Of a stretch of 64,000 nt of DNA, positions 57,301 to 64,000 are shown in pieces. The stretch lies in NCBI GenBank assembly GCA_023333565.1, contig JAJKFH010003937.1, positions 744,001-808,000 on the forward strand, in the 5' to 3' direction. A model generated the notes under the pieces. That model searched no databases, had not been told where the DNA came from, and saw nothing but the letters and a program-made list of their open reading frames with translations. Each line of letters starts with the position of its first letter. Positions within the stretch are counted from its first letter, which is position 1. This stretch comes from Puffinus mauretanicus (taxonomy: Eukaryota; Chordata; Aves; Procellariiformes; Procellariidae). The position numbers and the translations under genes were made by a program.

Positions 57301-60300
57301 TGCAGTGCCGTGGGGATGAGCTCTCCCTCCAGATGTGCAGGCACAACGGCTGGGGTGTGCACAACTGCAGGCACGTGGAGGATGCCAGCGTCATCTGTGC
57401 AGGTGCGTGGGCAGCAGAGGCCACCGCCTCTTCCGCAGATCCCACCAGGCTGGTTTCGGTGGCCTCCCTTGGCAGCAGCCATGCTTACCTCCCTCACAGA
57501 GCCGATGCGGAGCAGCGAGGTTGGGGGCCTTTGCTGCCTGGTGCTGGAAGCACGTGTCATGCAAAAGCCCCGTTTTTGCACACAGAGGGCACAGCAGGCT
57601 CTCCGCACTCACAGGTGTAGGTGCTCGGTGCATTGACAAGAGCAGGATTGCGGGATCACAGCATGGCGAGGATGGGACAGCATTGGGGACACGTCAGGCT
57701 GGTGTCTGGAGGGGGAATGGCAGGACACAGCCCCACTGTCTCTTCCCCCATTAGTGCTCTAGCCTTGCATTTCCATGTCCATGTCCATGTCCGTGTCCAT
57801 GTCCGTGTCCTTGTCCATCCCCTGCCACAAGCCTGCTGCATTCGCTGCCCTTTCATTCACTCCATCTTCTTCCTTGCAGCTGCACGTCCAACTCCTCCTG
57901 CTGAATGGTCAGACACAACAGGTAATTCGGGCCCACCCAGCTTATTCCCAGCCTTGCAGCAAGCCCCAGCCCGGCACAAGAGGAGAAGAGGGGGGACATG
58001 CTGGTCTGCGCCTGCCCGGCGCAGGGCTGCTGCTCCCCTCTGAACGTGGTGAGGGGACATGGGGTTTGGGGGCTGCTGCCAGGGAGGAGCTGAGCCGCTG
58101 CAGAAGGGCGGCTGCAGTGGTGATGGGTCCGAGCCCTGCTCTGCCAGCCACCCCGCGGCTCCTGGCTCTGGGCTAGCAGGTGCCAAGTGGATGGGAGTAA
58201 TCCCTTCCCTCGATCCTGTACGCCTGCCAGGACAGCTCAGGACGCAGGTTGCTGTCCTGATGCCAGGTCATGGTGGTGGTTTTGCAACGTCAAGCCAAGG
58301 TGGCCAGCATCCTTGCAGGCACCCTGTCAGGTCCCGTGGACTCAAACATCTCCAGAGTGCATGAGTGGTCCCCCTTAGGGGATGGACCACGTTCAAGGTG
58401 TGAAAAGGGGTTTTCTAAAAATACCCCAGTGCCCCGAGCTGCCCCCAGGACCACCAGGCAGCTCCCATGGACCCCTCCCAGCAGGTCCCTACTCATTGTG
58501 CATCTGCCTTCTGCACGCCTGGGGTCTTTGCTCAGCCACTGCCCTCCCCGGGTCCCTTCAGGTCTGCACCACCCCAACTCATGGTCACTGGAGCCAAATG
58601 TCCAAAACGGCCTGGGAGGTGGGGACCGTGGGAGCCGGGCTGGTGGGACCCTGACCTGGTGCCACGTGTCATGTCGCAGGCACCCACCTGCGGCTGTCCG
58701 GCGGGAGGAACGGCTGCGAGGGCCGCGTGGAGGTGTACAACGGCAGCAGCTGGGGGACGGTGTGCGACGACCGGTGGGACCTGAATGATGCCCAGGTGGT
58801 GTGCCGGCAGCTGGGCTGTGGCCAGCCCATGGCCGCCCCGGGCAACGCACGCTTCGGCCTCGGCTCTGGGAGCATCTTCCTGGACGACGTGCAGTGCCGT
58901 GGGGATGAGCTCTCCCTCCAGATGTGCAGGCACAACGGCTGGGGTGTGCACAACTGCAGGCACGTGGAGGATGCCAGTGTCATCTGTGCAGGTGCGTAGG
59001 CAGCAGAGGCCACCAGCTCTCCCATGGAGCTCATGGCTCTCTGTGCCCGGCTCCCCGTGTCCCCATTCCCTCCTCGTCACGATCTCCGTTGTGGTACCCT
59101 ATGCCCCAAAGTGGGGCCATGTCTATGCCCCAGCACCTTTCTCCTGAGCAACACATCTCACTTGTGGCTTTTCTTCCTCCACACCTACAGATGCTCTGGC
59201 CACCCCGACACCTCCATCAGGTAATGCTCTTCTGTGGCTCTTCTCACTTTTTTTATTTGTGGGCTGTCTCCCTGTTGGGCATTTTTTAATTTGATATTTG
59301 TTTCTATGGCAATATCACTTTAAACTTGCATGATAATTCTTAGACAGGTTGTGATATCCCCTTGCATTTCAGTGATGCTTATTTTGCAGTTATGCTGGTT
59401 GGCTGTGGGCAAGCCATTTCCTCGCTCGGGTCTTCAGCTGGGTCAAGGCTTAGGAAGTGTTATCTAAATCTCTAACTTTTAACCACATACATCAGTATTG
59501 GCAGGGTGGTGTTCAAGTATTACAACGTGTAATTTTTGGCTCTTCTGCTTACTAGAGCTGTTATGGTCTTCAGCCTGCTATTTTTGCCTTAGAAAGCAGA
59601 TTTTAGATTTAAACCTTGACCATTCACAGTAGAATATAGTATGAAAGTGAAGGTGCCTGAGAGCCCGTCCAGTCTGATTAGAGCAAGGGGCAGTGTCTGG
59701 GTACAGCTGATGCTCCCAAGCTTGGAATAGCCCGAGAATCCCAAAATCCTGACGCAGGGAGGAGAGTGCTGTGCTGGGGGGGTGTCTCTGTGCAGGAATA
59801 TAAAATAGGGGGTTGTTGCCTTTATGTGTCACATCTTGCAGGAATTAAGTTCAGAGCTTGTGCTCACCTTCCTATAAGGAAAATTTTAGGATTATCTGTG
59901 TGTTTAACCTAAGAATTATATGTCATTCATGCTGGCAGGAACATGAAAGCTTTTTGCAGCTACGCTTATAGGAGAAATGAGATATATCTAAGACTTGGCC
60001 CAGCAGCCTGGAGTGCTTATTTCAGTCTGAGACCATAAAATTACAGAGTTTCTTAGAAGACTTGCAACTTATCTATCCTCCAAAGTCTTTAGGGGAATAA
60101 AGAGAAGCAGCAGAGTAACCGAGGGGATGCTGTCTGTTCAGGAAGGTACTTCCATTTTGACTGTCATGACACCTCCCAGACCCAGACCTCGACTGCAGAA
60201 AGGAGAGACCAGAGCAGAAAGTGTCAAGGTGTTACCAGCAGAGCCTGAAGAAGGCGGTCAGACACCATGGATGTGACAGGAAATCCCGAATCCAACATGA

Positions 60301-63300
60301 AAGTAAATCTAAAACAAAAACAAATACTTGTTTTGATTTGGGTCATACAGAATATCACCTTCAGTCAGCTGGAGACCTGCTTTTCAGCAGCTGTGGATGA
60401 GACACGTACAGCTCAGGTACCATTTTGTAGAGGTTACTGTAAGTAAATTCTCTTCCATTTATTTCTGCAGCACCTTATTTTTGTGGTGGCTCAGTCTCAA
60501 ATTCCTCTGGGATGCTGCAGAGTCCATTCTACCCTGGAAATTATCCAAACAACGCTGACTGTGTGTGGGAAATACAAGTAGAGAACAATTTCCGTGTTAT
60601 GCTCACATTTAGAGATATTGCGTAAGTAAAACATTGATTCCCTGGGCAAATAACAAAGTCAAAACTTACTTGAGAAGTTTGAAAACTTATTTGAAACTGG
60701 CAACCTTCCCAATTTTAAAGATACTTACAATAACATCCACCAGTTGGAAGACCAGAACAAAATCTGGATTACTGTAGTGTTTTCTGCTTACAATTTTCTG
60801 CTACAGCTACATACAAAACGAATAAAACCTCTGCCATGAAAACTTCAAGTGCTGAAAGATTTGATCACATGTTAGGCAGTTAAATCAGAGTTTCTGAAAT
60901 GCATTTCACAAGGTGCTGATGTTTGTTTGCCAGGATGCAAAGCGGCAGCTGCCAGTATGACTACGTTGAAGTCTATGATGGGCCTCCACACTCCTCCCCG
61001 TTTCTTGGGAGACTTTGTTCTGGTTCCTTTCCCACGTACATATCCTCTTCAAACATGATGACCGTTCGCTTTCACAGCGATTCTAGATACACCTTCAGAG
61101 GGTTTCAGGCTCACTACTCCTCCATTCCAGCAGATCACAACACTAGTAAGTTGGCGGTCGGTGTTTCTCAATGGACAAGCCTGTTTATTGCTGTTGTTTG
61201 CAAAATAAATATTTGTGTATATTTAAAGATGATAGGGAAATGAAATGATGCATGTGAAATATGATGGGTTGGTGTGTGAACTGCCTACCTTCTAAATTAA
61301 GAAAAAAACAACATTTGGTTCAGTTACAACCTTTAATCATTAAGAAATTCCTGAAGTCACTAATATATTGTCTCTTCTTCTTCTTCTACCAGCCCTTCTG
61401 TGCTTGCCAGACTACATGCATGCAGTGGTTAGCAGAGACTATCTCCAGTCTCAAGGCTACTCAGCGCAGATGGTCACCCTGAACGACGATCGCTGTAAAC
61501 CAACAGTCATGTCACGCGAGGTGATATTCAACATTCCTTACAACGGCTGTGGGACGATACGAGAGGTAAGCTCACCGCTGTGCGCACTGAAATGCAGAAC
61601 CCGCTTTGAAAAGAGTCATGAAGGGGCCATTGTGGTCCACGGTCCTAAGAAGTGAACCAACGAGACCCAGAAGTTTTTAGTGCTTTAGCTTTCCATGCCT
61701 TAGGGAATCCTCACGCTTAATAGAAATGAGCTTCTAGGGAGGAAAGCGTGGGAGGAAGTCATATGAACTTTCCGTGATTTAAAGTAGAGGTAGTCTTGTA
61801 AGTGCCGTGCAGGTTTGGGATGACTGTGTACTACACGATTGCTGTTTTGTACAGATGTTCAATGAGTTGGCTCTGCCTTGGATTTAACAAAGAGATTTTC
61901 TCCACTGATTTCTGTTTAATTACATATTGCAGTAAGTTTATTTACAATGTGTGAGCAGAAAAGACCAACATCAAGCTTCTTGGTTTAAAGAGTTCAAGAT
62001 GATTCTACATTTTTAAATTACATATTACTCTATCAAAGCTTAGAATATGGAATGTGACAAAAATGCAATTCCTCATTTTAAATTACATGTTAAACAGGAG
62101 AATGATGATACAATCAACTATTCCAACATGATCAAAGTTACATCTTCTGGGTACATAATCAAGCGGAAAAAGAATATTCACTTACATATCAGTTGCAAAA
62201 TGCTACGGAACACATGGATGCAAATAATGTATGTTGCTGAGGATACTGTAGATGTGAATGAAAACCAGTTTGGAAGATATGACATGAACATCACTTTTTA
62301 CGATTCCTCATCATTCTTGCGGCAAGTGCACGACTCTCCATACTACATTGACTTGAACCAAAATTTGTACCTTCAAGCTTATCTTCACAGCTCCGACCCA
62401 AATCTGATCGTGTTTGTGGACACATGTGTGGCATCACCTGATCCTCATGATTTTAACACTCTGGCCTATGATATAATCAAGAATGGGTAAGAGCTTTCTC
62501 AAGTTGTTAGAAGCATAGTTGTAATACCCTTTCTGCATTTATTTAAAGGAATAGAGCCAATCTGAATTGGTTTAGATCTCATTATCAATAGACTGTTAAA
62601 GGAGTCTTTGATTTTTTGTTTTTATGGTATGAACCTGGAAATAAGAAATGACATTTAGACCTTCCTAACATTTCGTTTCACTTACTTTATCCTTGTCCTA
62701 TATGCAAAATTCAAAGTAGTGGGAGTGAGGTAGATGAAATGAGATAGTGAAAACTGGCAGCAAGAATCTATTGTCCTAGGCATTAAATATTTTAGTAAAA
62801 CCAGGCCAAGCGCTAGACTGATTTTTTTTATGCGTCGTATAGCACAGATTATAGTAAGAGTCTGTTCTCCCCTCTTCACCACTTATAGTCTCCTTCTCTT
62901 GGAAAAAAAAAAGAGCCAATGCTCTAGCTGCTTCATAGGACTTAAATAAGTCTATATTTTAAAAGTCTATACTATGCTATGAAAGTTGCATTTTTATCCT
63001 ATTGTGTTCTTGGTACCTGGCTATGATATAATTTTATTTTAATCTATTATATTTTTGCAGGAGTGTACATGTGTGTATCCATGAAGACTAATTCTCTGTT
63101 TTGTTTCTTTCTAGATGTGTTAGAGATTCTTCCTATGCCACATACTACTCCCCCTACAGCCACTTTGCTCGGTTCAAATTTAATGCCTTTGAGTTCATTA
63201 GCCGCCATACATTAGTCTACCTGCAGTGTGAGCTGGTGGTGTGCAGGCTCGGCGACTATTCCTCCCGCTGCTACCGGGGCTGTATTAGTAGGTCCAAGAG

Positions 63301-63386
63301 AGAGACAAGTTCTGGTGAAGAAAGAGTGAACGTGGTTGTCGGACCACTTCAGCTTCGAGAAAGGGGTGCTCAGAGTAGGAATACTG
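51282..63386 (+). CDS. DMBT1: DMBT1-like gene B: signal peptide, 3 SRCR, mucin exon, CUB, ZP (3' end outside window)
   Basis: This is a tandem paralogue of gene A. Fourteen exons join in frame for 930 codons plus one base: leader, SRCR (54156-54467), linker (55483-55518), Thr-rich mucin exon (55859-56305), linker (56923-56958), SRCR (57091-57402), linker (57880-57921), SRCR (58680-58991), linker (59191-59220), CUB (60471-60621, 60934-61145), ZP (61393-61565, 62098-62486, 63115-63386). The final transmembrane/tail exon expected from gene A is missing or only begins at the window edge. Like gene A it has one CUB and a furin-type site, but its SRCRs are fewer and more diverse. The predicted role is a secreted or shed epithelial scavenger protein; this is family inference. 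Which of A or B is orthologous to mammalian DMBT1 cannot be decided here. Confidence 0.87.
51349..54155 (+). other. Gene B intron 1, no linker exon recognised
   Basis: The 2.8-kb AT-rich intron is similar in length to intron 1 of gene A. I saw no phase-1 linker exon in it, so the leader appears to splice directly to an SRCR exon. The last 120 bp contain a CR1-like fragment. Confidence 0.5.
54033..54130 (+). mobile_element. CR1-like 3' fragment next to an SRCR acceptor
   Basis: ATTGGGCTAGACGAGCACCT, then AATAGATGACTTCTTAAGGT, then CACTTCCAGCTTGCTTGTCT and GACTCTGTTT resembles a CR1 3' end in + orientation. It ends only about 25 bp before the SRCR acceptor, so part of the polypyrimidine region may derive from or abut the element. 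Confidence 0.5.
54156..54467 (+). CDS. DMBT1: Gene B SRCR exon 1
   Basis: The acceptor is CTCTCTCCCAAAG. It encodes [20 protein letters not shown] through [19 protein letters not shown] to [14 protein letters not shown] with eight Cys, 312 bp. It is clearly diverged from the other SRCRs in the window. The donor TCGG|GTGCTG is weak compared with the others; retention would add about 30 codons and a stop at 54562. Confidence 0.9.
55483..55518 (+). CDS. DMBT1: Gene B linker exon 1
   Basis: A 36-bp exon encoding [12 protein letters not shown] with phase-1 ends, acceptor TTGCATTCGTAG, donor CAG|GTAATT. Exon and flanks resemble the linker at 56923, and the downstream intron also resembles that after the 57880 linker. 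Confidence 0.75.
55859..56305 (+). CDS. DMBT1: Gene B mucin-like Thr-rich exon
   Basis: The acceptor is TATTCTACAG and the donor CCAG|GTAACC. The 447-bp exon, phase 1 to 1, encodes about 149 residues dominated by Thr, Ser, Pro, Glu, Val and Ala. It contains 18-residue repeats ([18 protein letters not shown] and two near copies) and 12-residue variants ([12 protein letters not shown]). It has no Cys. This is a PTS-type domain expected to be heavily O-glycosylated, giving an extended spacer between SRCR 1 and SRCR 2. A second open frame on the + strand here (rich in D, S, N) is a shadow. Confidence 0.85.
56923..56958 (+). CDS. DMBT1: Gene B linker exon 2
   Basis: 36 bp encoding [12 protein letters not shown]; acceptor TTGCATCCCTAG, donor CAG|GTAATT. 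It is a duplicate of the linker at 55483. Confidence 0.75.
57091..57402 (+). CDS. DMBT1: Gene B SRCR exon 2
   Basis: The acceptor is CCTCACCACAG and the donor CAG|GTGCGT. It begins [20 protein letters not shown] and continues [20 protein letters not shown] to [14 protein letters not shown]. It has eight Cys, is GC-rich, and is nearly identical to SRCR exon 3 (Ile/Thr near the start and His/Arg in NAHFG versus NARFG). NGS is a sequon. Confidence 0.93.
57773..57818. repeat. CCATGT/CCGTGT hexanucleotide repeat
   Basis: About seven imperfect copies of TCCATG/TCCGTG lie in the intron before linker exon 3. It is an ordinary minisatellite-like tract. Confidence 0.85.
57880..57921 (+). CDS. DMBT1: Gene B linker exon 3
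   Basis: 42 bp encoding [14 protein letters not shown], acceptor CTTCCTTGCAG, donor CAG|GTAATT, phase-1 ends. It is Pro/Thr-rich like the other linkers. Confidence 0.75.
58680..58991 (+). CDS. DMBT1: Gene B SRCR exon 3
   Basis: Near-identical copy of SRCR exon 2, starting [20 protein letters not shown]. The exon lies 1589 bp downstream of its twin. The acceptor is CATGTCGCAG and the donor CAG|GTGCGT. Confidence 0.93.
59191..59220 (+). CDS. DMBT1: Gene B linker exon 4
   Basis: 30 bp encoding [10 protein letters not shown], acceptor ACACCTACAG, donor CAG|GTAATG. It has the right phase to join SRCR 3 to the CUB domain. Confidence 0.7.
59221..60470 (+). other. Gene B intron before CUB, nothing recognised
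   Basis: A 1.25-kb intron without recognised exon or transposon. Confidence 0.55.
60471..60621 (+). CDS. DMBT1: Gene B CUB domain, first exon
   Basis: The acceptor is TTTATTTCTGCAG and the donor GC|GTAAGT. It encodes [40 protein letters not shown] and [10 protein letters not shown]. It is one codon shorter than in gene A, near the start. Confidence 0.92.
60934..61145 (+). CDS. DMBT1: Gene B CUB domain, second exon
   Basis: The acceptor is GTTTGCCAG and the donor A|GTAAGT. It encodes [38 protein letters not shown] and [17 protein letters not shown]. It has the standard CUB Cys pair only; Tyr (61037-61039) stands where gene A has an extra Cys. Confidence 0.92.
61393..61565 (+). CDS. DMBT1: Gene B ZP module, first exon
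   Basis: The acceptor is CTTCTACCAG and the donor GAG|GTAAGC. It encodes [40 protein letters not shown] and [15 protein letters not shown]. It is 173 bp as in gene A. Confidence 0.94.
61566..62097 (+). other. Gene B ZP intron, nothing recognised
   Basis: A 532-bp AT-rich intron. The open frame running into the next exon from 62047 is intronic: the paralogue fixes the acceptor at 62098. Confidence 0.7.
62098..62486 (+). CDS. DMBT1: Gene B ZP module, second exon
   Basis: The acceptor is TGTTAAACAG and the donor GG|GTAAGA. It encodes [80 protein letters not shown] and [20 protein letters not shown]. Tyr at 62467-62469 replaces the extra Cys of gene A. It is 389 bp, the same as gene A. Confidence 0.95.
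62487..63114 (+). other. Gene B ZP intron, nothing recognised
   Basis: A 628-bp AT-rich intron without recognised features. Confidence 0.6.
63115..63386 (+). CDS. DMBT1: Gene B ZP module, third exon with furin-type site
   Basis: The acceptor is TTTCTTTCTAG and the donor ACTG|GTAAAG. It encodes [60 protein letters not shown] and [24 protein letters not shown] at 63290-63301 is the furin-type site and [10 protein letters not shown] the following hydrophobic patch. Confidence 0.95.
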
Positions 63387-64000
63387 GTAAAGTCAAATAA
63401 ATTTCTCTCGTGTTTACTCTAAGACTACTTTGGGCTTCAAGAAAAGCCGTAGCTCTGCGTTTCTGACATCTGTCACTGAAATCTGCTTTTGCTAACTTCG
63501 CCATAAAAAGGAAGGGATTCTTTGGCTGACCCAAACATCTACAAATCTCTTCTTCTCTCAACACCTTGCAAACCCCCTGTTTTCACCTGCATGTATAAAA
63601 AGTATAACTGCTTTGGCTGTCCCAAAGGAGAGGGAGCGTGTAACCATCTTAGTGCTATAACTCCATTGAGCTAATTAGCTCCAGTCTGCTTGTGTAACGT
63701 GATGGCCAGCTGGCACCAAACTCCCAGCCTTCTTGAGAAACATTTAATTCCCTCAGTTGTCTTCTGGTTATGAAGTTTGCTTAGTTAAGTTGTCATACCT
63801 GCTAATATAAAGCCTATTCAAATAGTTTAAATCAATGAATCTGTAAGAAGTTATCTTATTTCCGACTCTGATCTGGGAACCGTCCCTTTTAATGCAGCAG
63901 CTTTTTGTGCCCTGATCTTTAATATACCGAGATCAAACCCGCCCTGCCCTCACTCGCGGGGCCGGACTCTTCTGTGCCTCCTCCCCAGGCGGTTCCCGCT
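63387..64000 (+). other. Gene B last visible intron; possible acceptor at the window edge
   Basis: By analogy with gene A (670-bp last intron) the transmembrane/tail exon should follow soon. A good acceptor (CTCCTCCCCAG at 63978-63988) opens a phase-compatible frame from 63989, but only 12 bases are visible. The last 80 bp are GC-rich. This cannot be confirmed from the window. Confidence 0.3.

Noticed and set aside
57773..57818. Hexanucleotide tract considered as a CRISPR-like or functional repeat array
   Set aside because: Short imperfect contiguous units without spacers; a simple tandem repeat in an avian intron.
59640..59700. GAGAGCCCGTCCAGTCTGATTAG region considered as another CR1 fragment
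   Set aside because: Similarity to the CR1 3' end was too short and lacked the terminal octamer pattern.

Overview
This looks like avian genomic DNA. It carries long introns with GT-AG splice sites, several CR1-type retroposon fragments, and an LTR that resembles a family widespread in birds. The gene order HTRA1 then DMBT1 matches the order at human 10q26. All supported genes are on the + strand.

Region 1 (1-17.4 kb) holds coding exons 2-9 of HTRA1, a secreted trypsin-like serine protease with a PDZ domain. Exon 1, expected to carry the signal peptide and the IGFBP/Kazal modules, lies upstream of the window. The visible 322 codons include the complete catalytic triad (the serine is in a 33-bp microexon) and the whole PDZ domain.

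Region 2 (17.4-33.2 kb) is mostly anonymous intergenic DNA. It has a probable solo ERV-type LTR (about 30.4-31.24 kb), CR1 fragments, and one orphan candidate signal-peptide exon at 26487-26553.

Region 3 (33.2-46.9 kb) is a complete DMBT1-like gene, here called gene A. It has a TATA box, a signal-peptide exon, five [Thr-rich linker + SRCR] modules, a sixth linker, a two-exon CUB domain, a three-exon ZP module with a furin-type site, and a last exon with a transmembrane helix and short tail. It predicts 1097 residues. The five SRCR modules sit in a tandem array of 866-868 bp units that are almost identical in introns as well as exons.

Region 4 (51.2 kb to the window end) is a second DMBT1-like gene, gene B. 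It has a 67-bp leader exon like gene A's, three SRCR exons, four short linkers, a 447-bp Thr-rich mucin exon, CUB, and three ZP exons. Its last exon is beyond, or just at, the right edge.

HTRA1 acts in extracellular proteolysis. The DMBT1-like genes predict mucosal or epithelial scavenger glycoproteins that may polymerise through ZP modules. No functional link between HTRA1 and its neighbours is implied beyond conserved gene order. The most notable signals are the homogenised SRCR array with evidence of gene conversion, a paired Tyr-to-Cys change in gene A's CUB and ZP domains, and the orphan leader exon. All exon models come from reading splice sites, phase and protein similarity by eye.
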